A stretch of 9,432 nucleotides of DNA from Solirubrobacterales bacterium (GCA_019240015.1 JAFAZB010000122.1:1-9432), one strand, 5' to 3'; positions 1 to 7,331 are shown, counted from the stretch's first letter. Numbers and translations: made by a program. The notes: generated by a model from the sequence alone, not told the origin.

Positions 1-21
1 CTGCGATTGTCGTCGTGCCTG

Positions 22-558
22 TCATGGTCCGCTTCCGCCGTTGCCGTTGCCGGCTCCCGCGCCGCCACTGAGCCCAGCCCCCCCGTTCGAGCCGGTGGAA
101 GAAGTACCCGGCGGAGCGGTCGTGGTTGCAGAGCTGCTCGTCGTCGGCGTGCTGCTGGTCGGCGTCGAGGAGCTGGTGGTGGGCGTGGAGCTCGACGTCG
201 ACGAGGAGCTGCTCGAAGACGAGCTCGAGGTGGTGGAGGTCGTGCTGCGGGTGCTCGCGGTCCGGCAGTCCGCGGCGGCCAGCTGCCCGACCGTGATCGC
301 ACCCTGATTGAGGTCTTGGATCAGCGTCGTGTTGACGGTGCCCGGGAGGTCCGCCACCGCGCTGCTGAACGCCTGCGCGGCGCTCGACGCGGCGCCGCAC
401 TGGCCCGCGGCGGCAGCCGAGGAGACTGCGTCCAGCTGGCTGTTGAGCCGGTTGGCGTCGGTGCTCGAGAGTAGGCCCGCGCCCCCGCCGCACGCGACGA
501 GGAAGGCCGCGGCAAAGCCGAGCCCGGCGGCGAAGAATGCGCGGGTCCCAAGGCCCAT
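22..558 (-). CDS. Ser/Thr-rich secreted lipoprotein, unknown function
   Basis: Encodes 178 aa. Residues 1-22 form a lipoprotein signal peptide (Arg6, then a hydrophobic stretch) ending in the lipobox L20-V-A-C23, so Cys23 should be lipidated and the protein anchored outside the cytoplasmic membrane. Residues 31-98 form a small Ala/Ser-rich, probably helical domain with two further cysteines (Cys54, Cys98) that could form a disulfide. From about residue 100 the chain is almost pure Ser/Thr/Pro, including a run of ten serines, then a Gly/Asn/Ser tail; this looks like a disordered wall-spanning or glycosylated stalk. The ATG at 558 is chosen because the lipobox falls at the right distance. An in-frame TTG at 609 would add 17 residues before the signal peptide and has no ribosome binding site. 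The gene lies 66 bp downstream of the phosphoesterase on the same strand, with a weak -10-like TAAAGT between them. No family is recognised beyond this architecture; the lipoprotein call is firm, the function unknown. Confidence 0.8.
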   Translation of the reverse strand: MGLGTRAFFAAGLGFAAAFLVACGGGAGLLSSTDANRLNSQLDAVSSAAAAGQCGAASSAAQAFSSAVADLPGTVNTTLIQDLNQGAITVGQLAAADCRTASTRSTTSTTSSSSSSSSSSTSSSTPTTSSSTPTSSTPTTSSSATTTAPPGTSSTGSNGGAGLSGGAGAGNGNGGSGP

Positions 559-624
559 CCGCGACCTGACTTTAGAGGCTGAGCCGGTTACCTTCAGGTT
601 AGGAGGCAATTAGCGCGCCAACCC

Positions 625-1356
625 TCACTGCCCATAAGACAGGCGCTCGGCGAGCGAGTCGGGGAGCCGGGCGGTCCTGATGGCGGCCGCAGCCCCCGCG
701 ATGTCGTATTCGATACGGCGATAGGTGGCGCTCCACCCATCGGTGTCTAGCTCGAGCCACGCCGCGCGGGGATCGCCGTCGCGCGGTTGACCGACGCTGC
801 CGGGATTGACCAGCCACTCGCCGGTGCTCAGATCCAGCTGCTCGTCGGGATTCCGGGTCTGTCCCGTCGACGGCGCCCCCGGCGGGCGCGAGAACGAGAG
901 CGCGACGTGCGAATGTCCGATCAGGCAGATCCTCTGACGCTGGACGTCGAGGCACAGATCGGCTTGCAGCGGCGAGAGCACGTATTCCCACACCGGGTCG
1001 CGCGGGCTCGCGTGGTAGAGACCCACGGACTCGTCGAGGTTCGAGGGCTCGAGCCGCTCGAGGTACTCACGGGTCTCGGCCGAGATCTGCTCGCGGGTCC
1101 ACCTCGCGGCAAGCGCAGCCCCTCGCGAGAACTGCTCCACCGGCAGCGTGCCGATTACGCCCAGGTCGTGATTGCCGGCGAGACAGATCGCGGCGTGACG
1201 CCTGGCCAGCTCGACGCAAGCATCGGGCTCCGCGCCGTAGCCGACCAGGTCGCCGAGGCACCACATCTCCTGGCACTCGGAGCGCTCGATCGCGTCGAGC
1301 ACCGCTTCGAACGCGTGTCGATTGCCGTGGATGTCGGAGACGATCGCGACCAGCAT
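625..1356 (-). CDS. Metallophosphoesterase (YfcE/MJ0936-type calcineurin-like phosphodiesterase)
   Basis: A 243-aa cytoplasmic metal-dependent phosphodiesterase or phosphatase; the physiological substrate cannot be read from sequence. All motifs of the calcineurin-like fold are present in order: D8-x-H10 in SDIHGN, G35-D36 in GDLVGYG, G61-N-H-D64, His115 in LYHASP, and G147-H-S-H150. These provide the two-metal site. The later stretch N184-PGSVGQPRDGDPRA is characteristic of the single-domain YfcE/MJ0936 branch, and the length is normal for it. There is no signal peptide. The ATG at 1356 directly precedes the first beta strand (LVAIVSDIHGN). The gene is divergent from the M48 protease across 53 bp that must carry promoters for both. 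The lipoprotein gene follows 66 bp downstream and may be co-transcribed. The family call is secure; substrate and gene name are not assigned. Confidence 0.93.
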   Translation of the reverse strand: MLVAIVSDIHGNRHAFEAVLDAIERSECQEMWCLGDLVGYGAEPDACVELARRHAAICLAGNHDLGVIGTLPVEQFSRGAALAARWTREQISAETREYLERLEPSNLDESVGLYHASPRDPVWEYVLSPLQADLCLDVQRQRICLIGHSHVALSFSRPPGAPSTGQTRNPDEQLDLSTGEWLVNPGSVGQPRDGDPRAAWLELDTDGWSATYRRIEYDIAGAAAAIRTARLPDSLAERLSYGQ

Positions 1357-1393
1357 CTAGGCGCCGGGCCGAGGACCGGGTTGTACTGCCACG

Positions 1394-1399
1394 TATTAC
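1394..1399 (+). promoter_or_regulatory. Putative -10 box for the M48 protease gene
   Basis: TATTAC lies 10 bp before the GTG start of the M48 gene, so transcription would begin at or a few bases before the start codon (very short leader or leaderless). No convincing -35 is seen. The opposite strand reads TGTAATAC here, so the same spot could contribute to the divergent phosphoesterase promoter. Motif reading only. Confidence 0.35.
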
Positions 1400-1409
1400 A
1401 GTCTCGCGG

Positions 1410-2678
1410 GTGAGGGACGTTCGACGCTCCGGCGTGCTCGGGCCGATCGTGATCGCGCTCGCGGCAGCCGAGCTGGGAGCTCGTCTGTTGGCTCCACGCG
1501 GACGCCCGCGCAAGCCCCCGGAGGCCGACGTTCACGCGCACTTCTCCGCCGAGGAGATCGAGCGCGCCGCGCGCTTCGCTCGTCCCCAGCGAGCGCTTGC
1601 GCTGACCCGGATGGCGATCGACCTCGCGAGTCTGACGCTGATGGTCAGACGAGCTCCCCGAGTGCTGCGCAGCCAGTTCTCGCCGCCCGAGCTCGGGGGC
1701 GTGGCGGTCGGCGGGACGCTCGCGGTGGCGCTGTCGCTGCCGTCGTTGCCGGTCAGCGCGCTCGCCCGCCGGCGCGCGATCGCCGTCGGCCTGGATACGC
1801 AGTCATGGCGGGGTTGGACGGTTGACCTCGTCAAGGCCGCCGGGATCCAAGGCGCGTTGGCCGGGGCCGGGGGTGGCCTGCTGATCGCCGCAACCAGGCG
1901 CTACCCGCGCGGCTGGTGGCTTCCCGCTGCCGCCGGATCGGTGCTGGCGGGCGGACTGCTGGCGGCGCTGTCGCCGGTGCTGCTCGATCCGATGTTCAAC
2001 GAGTTCGCGCCGCTGGAAGAGGGGCAGACGCGTGCCGATGTGCTGGAGCTGGCCAGCGCCGCCGGAGTCAGCGTGGGGGAGGTGTACTCGATCGACGCAA
2101 GCCGCCGCACCACGGCGGCAAACGCTTACGTGACGGGGCTTGGGCCGACAAAGCGGGTGGTCCTGTTCGACACGCTGCTCAAGCGCTACAGCCGCGACGA
2201 GATCCGGCTGGTGGTCGCGCACGAGCTCGCCCACGTTCGCCACCGCGATGTCCCGCGCGGAATCTTGTTCGCCGCGATCGTTGCGCCCGCGTCTGCGCTG
2301 GCCGTCCAGCGGCTCAGCTGGGCGCTCTCGGACACGCGCAACGAGCCGGCCGCGCTCCCCGCGATTGCGCTTGCCGCCGCGCTCGTGGCCGCCCCGGTCG
2401 GCGTGATCGGCAACCGGCTCTCCCGGGCGATCGAGCGCCGGGCCGACGCCTACTCGCTGGAGCTGGTCCGCGCTCCCGAGGCGTTCGTGTCCTTCGAACG
2501 TGGGATCGCGCTCCAGAACCTGGCCGATCTACAACCGCCCAAGTGGGTGACCGGGCTGCTCGCGACGCACCCACCGACCGTCGAGCGGATCGGGGCGGCG
2601 CTGGTGTGGCAGGGGGCCAGCGGGCGCGAGCCGGGCGCTGGCGAGCCGCGCGCGGGCCTCGGGGCCGCGCCGGGCTAG
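1410..2678 (+). CDS. M48 family zinc metalloprotease (Ste24/CAAX prenyl protease-like)
   Basis: A 422-aa integral membrane zinc endopeptidase related to Ste24/HtpX; in bacteria such enzymes are usually linked to membrane protein quality control. A first membrane segment lies at about residues 8-28. A Ste24-type N-terminal domain follows (FSAEEIERAARFARP and after), with further hydrophobic segments at about 90-115, 135-160 and 170-195. The zinc site is H271-E-L-A-H275 (VVAHELAHVRHRD), with the third ligand Glu342 in the downstream E-R-R-A-D motif. The late motif TGLLATHPPTVERI is also typical of M48. A Gly/Arg/Ala-rich tail ends the protein. The start is GTG with no clear Shine-Dalgarno sequence, but a -10-like TATTAC sits 10 bp upstream. 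The stop codon overlaps that of the convergent DUF3467 gene (4 bp). The family call is strong; the substrate is unknown. Confidence 0.93.
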   Translation: MRDVRRSGVLGPIVIALAAAELGARLLAPRGRPRKPPEADVHAHFSAEEIERAARFARPQRALALTRMAIDLASLTLMVRRAPRVLRSQFSPPELGGVAVGGTLAVALSLPSLPVSALARRRAIAVGLDTQSWRGWTVDLVKAAGIQGALAGAGGGLLIAATRRYPRGWWLPAAAGSVLAGGLLAALSPVLLDPMFNEFAPLEEGQTRADVLELASAAGVSVGEVYSIDASRRTTAANAYVTGLGPTKRVVLFDTLLKRYSRDEIRLVVAHELAHVRHRDVPRGILFAAIVAPASALAVQRLSWALSDTRNEPAALPAIALAAALVAAPVGVIGNRLSRAIERRADAYSLELVRAPEAFVSFERGIALQNLADLQPPKWVTGLLATHPPTVERIGAALVWQGASGREPGAGEPRAGLGAAPG

Positions 2679-3010
2679 TCCTCCTCGCGCGGGTACTGCT
2701 CGCCGCCTCCGTACTCAGGCAGGTTCTTGATCCCCTCCCGGGTCTGCCACTTGGAGAAGTTGTCCTGCATCGCGTCCATCAGTTCGCGCATGAACTTGGG
2801 CGAGAGGTTGATCCGGGAGACGACGACGCCTGGAATCTCGTCGTCCTCGACCTCGTGATCGACGCGCGCGAAGGTGATCGTGAACTCGTATTCGGAGTGG
2901 CTGACGTTGGCGAAGTTGGCGTACACGCCGGCCATGATGTCCGGCGAGAAGTGGATGTTGATGTGCCGCTCCGGCGGGTTTGGCTCATCCATATGGACGT
3001 AGTATCCCAT
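2675..3010 (-). CDS. DUF3467 domain-containing protein
   Basis: A small 111-aa cytoplasmic protein of the DUF3467 family, whose molecular role is not established to my knowledge. Recognisable family features are INIHFSPDIMAGVYANFANV, then HSEYEFTITFARV, an acidic linker, and VVVSRINLSPKFMRELMDAM with a following amphipathic helix. The whole chain is essentially the domain plus an acidic C-terminus (GGGEQYPREED). There are no membrane segments. Two starts are possible: the ATG at 3010 and an ATG at 2992 that removes six residues (GYYVHM region). Neither has a strong Shine-Dalgarno sequence, and the domain begins after both. The 3' end overlaps the M48 stop by 4 bp. The 3010 start is one base from the divergent rlmH start, so this gene's promoter must lie within rlmH coding DNA or be minimal. 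Confidence 0.88.
   Translation of the reverse strand: MGYYVHMDEPNPPERHINIHFSPDIMAGVYANFANVSHSEYEFTITFARVDHEVEDDEIPGVVVSRINLSPKFMRELMDAMQDNFSKWQTREGIKNLPEYGGGEQYPREED
3000..3005 (+). promoter_or_regulatory. Putative -10 box for the rlmH operon (leaderless start)
   Basis: TAGTAT lies 6 bp before the GTG of rlmH, inside the 5' end of the divergent DUF3467 gene. With usual spacing the transcript would start at the GTG itself, as in leaderless actinobacterial mRNAs. No strong -35 is visible. Motif reading only. Confidence 0.35.
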
Positions 3011-3011
3011 C

Positions 3012-3419
3012 GTGCGGATCGTGGTCGTCGCCGTGGGTCGGTTGCGCCCGCCGTTTGCCGACGATGTCCAGCACTACCAGAAGCTGCTCGCGCGCCACAC
3101 CAGACTGGAGCTGATCGAGCTGCGCGAAGACGAGCAGGTCCCCAGGCGGCTGCCCGACCGGACGTTCGTTTCGCTGCTTCACCGCGGCGGGGAGGCGATG
3201 GACTCGATCGCCTTCTCGCGCTTTCTGGAGGCACGGCGCCAATCGGGGAGCGATCTGTGCTTCGTGATCGGCGGGCCCCAGGGGCTCGATCTGGACGAAG
3301 TCCAGCATCGGCTGTCGCTCGGGCCGATCACGCTTCCCCATCAGCTGGCGCGGGTGGTGCTGCTGGAGCAGCTGTATCGGGGCCACAAGATCCTCGCCGG
3401 CGAGCCCTACCACTACTAG
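3012..3419 (+). CDS. rlmH: 23S rRNA (pseudouridine-1915-N3)-methyltransferase RlmH
   Basis: SPOUT-class methyltransferase that uses S-adenosylmethionine to methylate pseudouridine 1915 in helix 69 of 23S rRNA, acting as a dimer on the 70S ribosome. At 135 aa it is shorter than the E. coli enzyme (155 aa) but complete. The N-terminus is MRIVVVAVGRL, and the knot motif F84-V-I-G-G-P-Q-G91 is present. It is followed by LPHQLARVVLLEQLYR (108-123) and the C-terminal P132-YHY that closes the active site. The start is GTG; an upstream extension is excluded because the DUF3467 gene starts at 3010 on the other strand. It is the first gene of an apparent operon: the channel gene starts 2 bp after its stop. 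Confidence 0.95.
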   Translation: MRIVVVAVGRLRPPFADDVQHYQKLLARHTRLELIELREDEQVPRRLPDRTFVSLLHRGGEAMDSIAFSRFLEARRQSGSDLCFVIGGPQGLDLDEVQHRLSLGPITLPHQLARVVLLEQLYRGHKILAGEPYHY

Positions 3420-3421
3420 CG

Positions 3422-4492
3422 ATGCCCGACCGGGAGGCTGGGGACGGTCGAGAGAGCGCCAGCCAGCGGCGGACGCTCGAGCAGCGCATCCGCGCCCGGC
3501 GTGAGCTGCGGCTGTTCACCCGCCGCCTCGGGATCCTGCTTACCGCGCTGGTCGCGCTGATCGTGGCGGGCTCGGTCGCGTTCTCGCTCGCCGAGCACAC
3601 ATCGGTCGCCTACGGGTTCTTTTGGACGCTCGACACGATCACCACGCTCGGGTCGGTGAAGGAGCCTCGCGACACCGCCGGCCGGGCGGTGGTGGTGTGT
3701 CTCGAGCTGTTCGGCATAGGTACGCTCTTCTACGGGCTGGCGACGGTGGCGGAGTTCTTCGTTTCCGGGCAGCTCAGCGGGCTGCTCGAGGAGCGTCGCA
3801 CGCAGCGGATGATCGACTCCTATTCCGACCACTTCATCATCTGCGGCTTCGGTCGCGTGGGCCGCCAGGTCGTGCGGGACCTGCGCGAGGCGGGGGCCAG
3901 GTTCGTCGCGATCGACCACAACCCGGAGCATCGCGAGGAAGCACAGCTGCTCGGCGTTCGCTACATCGAGAGCTATGCGGCCGACGACGAGGTGCTGCTG
4001 CGGGCCGGGATCGAGCGGGCGCGGGCGCTGATCGCCTGCGTGGACTCCGACGCGGAGAACATCTTCATCGCGCTGACCGCCCGGGAGCTGCGCTCCGACA
4101 TCCTGATCATCGCCCGCGCCTCCGCCGAGGACGCCGAGAAGAAGCTGCTCCGCGCCGGCGCCGACCGTGTGATCTCGCCCTACAAGACCTCCGGCTCGGA
4201 GATGGCGCGCGTCGCGCTGCACCCGCAAGTGGGCGGCGCGGTCCAGGTGGCTGACTATCGGCTCGAGGAGATCGACGTCTCGCCGGGCTGCGAGGGCGTC
4301 GGCAAGACGATCGATCAGGTCCGCGGCGAGTCGGTGATCGTCGCGCTGCGTCGTACCGACGGGCGACTCGAACCCCAGCCCGCGCCGCACGCGGTGATCA
4401 ACGCCGGCGACCAGGTGGTCGCGATCGGCACCCCGGCAGCGCTCGAGCGGTTGGAGGCCGTGTTCCAGCCGGTGCCGGTCCCGAGCACGTGA
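3422..4492 (+). CDS. Two-TM ion channel with RCK/TrkA regulatory domains, atypical filter
   Basis: Encodes 356 aa with the layout of a bacterial two-TM RCK potassium channel (MthK/Kch-like). A charged N-terminus (1-35) precedes TM1 (36-56), a pore helix (about 62-75) and TM2 (about 88-113). An RCK/TrkA-N Rossmann domain follows with G142-F-G-R-V-G147 and an acidic nucleotide-binding residue, D165. A TrkA-C domain lies at about 275-345. The selectivity filter is unusual: residues 74-79 read T-T-L-G-S-V instead of T-V-G-Y-G-D, so potassium selectivity should not be assumed. The ATG follows the rlmH stop by 2 bp, and its TGA overlaps the argS GTG by 4 bp, implying translational coupling. The architecture is secure; ion specificity is open. 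The filter may be a lineage variant, or the protein may serve another cation or act mainly as a nucleotide-binding membrane sensor. Confidence 0.88.
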   Translation: MPDREAGDGRESASQRRTLEQRIRARRELRLFTRRLGILLTALVALIVAGSVAFSLAEHTSVAYGFFWTLDTITTLGSVKEPRDTAGRAVVVCLELFGIGTLFYGLATVAEFFVSGQLSGLLEERRTQRMIDSYSDHFIICGFGRVGRQVVRDLREAGARFVAIDHNPEHREEAQLLGVRYIESYAADDEVLLRAGIERARALIACVDSDAENIFIALTARELRSDILIIARASAEDAEKKLLRAGADRVISPYKTSGSEMARVALHPQVGGAVQVADYRLEEIDVSPGCEGVGKTIDQVRGESVIVALRRTDGRLEPQPAPHAVINAGDQVVAIGTPAALERLEAVFQPVPVPST

Positions 4493-6147
4493 GCGCCACT
4501 CCGGACGTGACCCGGGCCCCCTTGCGAGAGCTGGTTGCCGCGGTGCGCGCGACGGCCGCCGCCGTGCGCGGCGGCGATCCGGTATCGGCGCCCGAGCCCA
4601 GGCTGGAGCGCTCCCGGCGGGCGGGCCAGGGCGACTACTCGACCAACGCAGCGATGCTGCTCGCGCCGGTGTTGCGCGCGCCGCCGGCGGAGATCGCCAC
4701 CCGTCTTGCCTCCGAGCTGGCCCATGCGCTGGGCGACGACCTCGAGCGGACCGAGGTCGCCGGCCCGGGCTTTCTGAACCTGGTCCTGTCCGATCGCTGG
4801 CATCGCAGAACGCTGCGGCTGGTGCTCGATGCGGGCGAGCGCTATGGCGCCGGGCACGCCGAGGACCCCGAGCGGATCCTAATCGAGTTCGTGTCGGCCA
4901 ACCCGACCGGGCCGCTGGTCGCCGCGAGCGGCCGGCATGCCGCGTACGGCGATGCCCTGGCACGAATCCTCGAGTACCACGGCCACGAGGTCTCACGCGA
5001 GTACTACTTCAACGACGCCGGCTCCCAGATCCGCCTGCTGGGCGAATCGGTCAAGGCCCGGGCGGAGGGGGAGGAGGTGCCGGCAGGCGGTTATCGGGGG
5101 GACTACGTGGGCGAGCTAGCCACCGAGATAGAGGGCGTCTCGGAGCTCGACCCGGAGCGGGTGGCCGCGCTCGCGGTGGAGCTGCTGCTCGGTCGCATCA
5201 AGGCGACGCTGGCGCGCTACCAGGTGCGCTTCGACAGGTTCTTCAGCGAGCGCACGCTGCACCAGGGCTCTCCGAGCGAGCTCGAGCGGGTGCTGTCGCT
5301 GCTGCGCGACGCCGGCCACGTCTACGAATCAGAAGGTGCCGTGTGGCTTCGGACCACCCGCTTCGGCGACGACAAGGATCGGGTCGTGATCCGCTCCAGC
5401 GGCGAGCCCACCTACCTCGCCGCCGACGTCGCCTACCTTCAGGACAAGCGCGAGCGAGGCTTTCAACGGCAGCTGATGCCGGTCGGGGCCGACCACCACG
5501 CGTACGTGCGTGAGCTGCGCGCGGCGATGTCGGCGCTGGGAGGCGACGCCGAGACCGTGGAGGTGCCGATCCTCCAGTTCGTCCACCTCGTCGAGGGAAG
5601 CGAGCGAGCCGCGATGTCGAAACGGCGCGGTGAATTCGTGACGCTCGACGAGCTGCTCGATGAGATCGGCGTCGATGCGACCAGGTTCTTCATGCTGCAA
5701 CGCTCCCACGACCGCACGCTGGACCTGGATCTCGACCTGGCGCGCCGCGAATCATCCGAGAACCCCGTCTACTACGTGCAGTACGCCCACGCGAGGATCG
5801 CCTCGATGCTGCGCCGCCTGACCGCGGAGCGGGTGCAGCGTGCGATCGGCGGCGACAGTGGGTGGGGGGAGGCCGAGCTGCACGCCTCCGAGCGCGAGCT
5901 GATCAAGCAGCTGGCCCAATTTCCCGACGAGATCGCGGAGGCTGCCCAGCGGCGCGGTCCGCACCGGATCGCCGTTTATTCGCTCGAGCTTGCGCAATCG
6001 TTCACCGCCTTCTACCGGGACTGCCACGTGGTTGGCGCCACGCCCGAGCCGGTGGAGTCGTTCCGGATCGCGCTGTCGGTAGCCGCGCAGCGGACGATCG
6101 CGGCGTCGCTGTCGCTGCTGGGGGTAGGGGCGCCCGAGGCGATGTAG
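4489..6147 (+). CDS. argS: Arginyl-tRNA synthetase
   Basis: Class I synthetase that charges tRNA-Arg with arginine using ATP. At 552 aa it has normal family length. The ArgS N-terminal (Add1) domain contains G48-D-Y-S-T-N53. The catalytic core begins around FVSANPTGPL (134-143), followed by SREYYFNDAGSQIR. The signature loop is A375-M-S-K-R-R-G, keeping MSK of KMSKS. A helical DALR-type anticodon-binding domain fills about 425-552 (ENPVYYVQYAHARIASMLRR onwards). The HIGH region is abnormal: after PTGPL it reads V144-A-A-S147-G-R-H150, so both HIGH histidines are absent. The rest is intact, so this is more likely a lineage-specific active-site variant than a decayed gene. The GTG start overlaps the channel stop codon (GTGA). 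Whether a second argS exists elsewhere cannot be seen. Confidence 0.94.
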   Translation: MSATPDVTRAPLRELVAAVRATAAAVRGGDPVSAPEPRLERSRRAGQGDYSTNAAMLLAPVLRAPPAEIATRLASELAHALGDDLERTEVAGPGFLNLVLSDRWHRRTLRLVLDAGERYGAGHAEDPERILIEFVSANPTGPLVAASGRHAAYGDALARILEYHGHEVSREYYFNDAGSQIRLLGESVKARAEGEEVPAGGYRGDYVGELATEIEGVSELDPERVAALAVELLLGRIKATLARYQVRFDRFFSERTLHQGSPSELERVLSLLRDAGHVYESEGAVWLRTTRFGDDKDRVVIRSSGEPTYLAADVAYLQDKRERGFQRQLMPVGADHHAYVRELRAAMSALGGDAETVEVPILQFVHLVEGSERAAMSKRRGEFVTLDELLDEIGVDATRFFMLQRSHDRTLDLDLDLARRESSENPVYYVQYAHARIASMLRRLTAERVQRAIGGDSGWGEAELHASERELIKQLAQFPDEIAEAAQRRGPHRIAVYSLELAQSFTAFYRDCHVVGATPEPVESFRIALSVAAQRTIAASLSLLGVGAPEAM

Positions 6148-6204
6148 CCGGCTGGGCAGTGCGGGGGCCGTTGGCTGCGGACCTGGATCCGGCGGCTGTG
6201 CGGG

Positions 6205-6666
6205 CTACCCGTACCGCGCCAGGTCCTCGTCGAGGCGCCGGGCGTCCGCCGGGTCGAGCGGAGGACCGGACGACGACGCCGCGCCCGCCGCCGCCCGTGC
6301 GCGCCGCCGCCACCGCGGAATCGTCACCACGAGCAGCGCGATCCCCGCCGCCACGAGCGCCGGCGGCAGGACGTACACGGTCAGGTTGAAGCCATGCCCG
6401 GGCGGGAGCGCCAGCACCGCGGGCCCGTATTGGGCGACCAGCGCATGCTCGATCTGCGACTTGTCCTGGCCCTGTGCGATCAGGGTGCGGATGTAGCTTC
6501 GTTCCGAATCGGCCTGCGGCGACTCGGCGACCGCCAACGACTCGTGGCACGCAACGCACATCACGTCGTACTCGATGTCGGTCAGCGAAGCCTTGGGAGC
6601 GGGCCCGGCGGCGGTAGCCACGGGCGCGGTCGTCAAGATTGACACGGACGCCATCGCCACGATCAC
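6205..6666 (-). CDS. ccmH: CcmH/CycL-type cytochrome c maturation protein
   Basis: A membrane-anchored extracytoplasmic thiol protein of system I cytochrome c maturation, which keeps apocytochrome CXXCH cysteines reduced for heme ligation. With the GTG at 6666 it is 153 aa. Residues 1-20 form a hydrophobic export signal (ASVSILTTAPVATAAG). The CcmH domain follows with the redox pair C37-V-A-C40 (family norm RCxxC) and the helical part ADSERSYIRTLIAQGQDKSQ. One transmembrane segment lies at about 94-117, then a basic and Ser/Gly-rich cytoplasmic tail. The start is uncertain: GTG 6666 has a GAGG nine bases upstream, ATG 6654 has none, and GTG 6738 would give a more basic N-region but overlaps the upstream thioredoxin gene by 46 bp. 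It lies directly downstream of the TlpA-like gene and is convergent with argS, 57 bp apart. Confidence 0.85.
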   Translation of the reverse strand: MIVAMASVSILTTAPVATAAGPAPKASLTDIEYDVMCVACHESLAVAESPQADSERSYIRTLIAQGQDKSQIEHALVAQYGPAVLALPPGHGFNLTVYVLPPALVAAGIALLVVTIPRWRRRARAAAGAASSSGPPLDPADARRLDEDLARYG

Positions 6667-6692
6667 GGTGGCGAGCCTCGTCGATCGTGGTC

Positions 6693-7247
6693 TTATGATC
6701 GCTCCGCCAGGATCCGGGGGAGGGTCTGGTCGAGCCACTGGCTGACCAGCTGGTAGCGGCGCAGCGCCTCGATCCGGCCTTGGCGGTCGATCACGAACGT
6801 CTCCGGCACCCCGGTGGTGCCAAACGCTCGCACGAAATCGCCATTCACGTCGCGCAGGACGGGGTAGGTGATGTGCTCCTGGTGGACGAACTGCTCGGCG
6901 GCGCTCGAGTTGTCGAGGTACGTGACGCCCACGATCGTCCCGTTGCGCTTGGCCAGCTCGCGCTGAGCCTGAGCGAGGATCGGCGCCTCGGCCTTGCACG
7001 GGTCACACCAGGAGGCGAACACGTTCAGCACCACGACCTTGCCGCGGAAGCTCCTCAGGCTTTCACGCTGGCCGGAGCCCAGCACCGGCAACGCCATGCT
7101 GGCCTTCGGAGCGGCCGGCCAGCTTCCCTTTGCCACCTGCGCGTCGATCGAACTGGTCACCGTCTGGTGCTCGACGCCGAACGTCAGCAACGCCAACAGC
7201 GCGATCGCCGCCACGACCACCGACCCAGGGAGCAGGAAGCGCCGCAT
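6693..7247 (-). CDS. TlpA/ResA/CcmG-family thiol-disulfide oxidoreductase
   Basis: A membrane-tethered extracytoplasmic thioredoxin of 184 aa. Residues 1-24 are an uncleaved-looking signal anchor (MRRFLLPGSVVVAAIALLALL). The thioredoxin fold has active site W80-C81-D-P-C84 (family norm WCxPC) and cis-proline Pro148 in TTGVPETFVID. The AhpC/TSA-like elements SFRGKVVVLNVFASW and the C-terminal REALRRY-like strand fit ResA/CcmG. It should supply reductant to apocytochromes via the adjacent CcmH; that role is inferred from the pairing. The ATG is supported by a short AGG 6-8 bases upstream and by a promoter-like element at 7259-7287. The gene ends 26 bp before the preferred ccmH start. No ccmE, ccmF or ccdA homologue is in the window. 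Confidence 0.9.
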   Translation of the reverse strand: MRRFLLPGSVVVAAIALLALLTFGVEHQTVTSSIDAQVAKGSWPAAPKASMALPVLGSGQRESLRSFRGKVVVLNVFASWCDPCKAEAPILAQAQRELAKRNGTIVGVTYLDNSSAAEQFVHQEHITYPVLRDVNGDFVRAFGTTGVPETFVIDRQGRIEALRRYQLVSQWLDQTLPRILAERS

Positions 7248-7258
7248 GCCGACCTAGG

Positions 7259-7287
7259 GTAATACCGGCGCTGGGGTTCGGCGTCAT
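7259..7287 (-). promoter_or_regulatory. Putative promoter of the tlpA-like/ccmH pair
   Basis: On the minus strand ATGACG (7287-7282) and TATTAC (7264-7259) are separated by exactly 17 bp. Each matches the housekeeping consensus at four of six positions. Predicted initiation falls about 5 bases before the ATG at 7247, giving a very short leader. Reading of motifs and spacing only. Confidence 0.45.
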
Positions 7288-7331
7288 CCGAGGCGCCCGG
7301 CGGGCGGTGCCGGCCGGCGCGGCGCGGCGCC

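Noticed and set aside
170..270. Serine-codon repeat as a CRISPR or tandem repeat array
   Set aside because: It is codon-level simple sequence inside the lipoprotein; there are no regular repeat-spacer units.
41..307. Plus-strand Val/Glu/Leu-rich ORF opposite the lipoprotein
   Set aside because: It is the antisense reading of the Ser/Thr-rich tail; simple-sequence codons produce the Val/Glu pattern.
559..609. TTG start at 609 for the lipoprotein
   Set aside because: It would put 17 residues before the signal peptide and has no ribosome binding site on the minus strand. The ATG at 558 gives a standard lipobox distance.
3416..4996. Very long minus-strand ORF opposite the channel gene and argS
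   Set aside because: The product is Arg/Pro/His-rich with no motif, typical of antisense frames in GC-rich DNA, while the plus strand encodes two clear families.
6667..6999. Long N-terminal extension of the ccmH frame inside the TlpA-like gene
   Set aside because: It is an Arg/Pro-rich shadow of the thioredoxin coding sequence. CcmH homologues begin with a signal peptide close to the CXXC domain.
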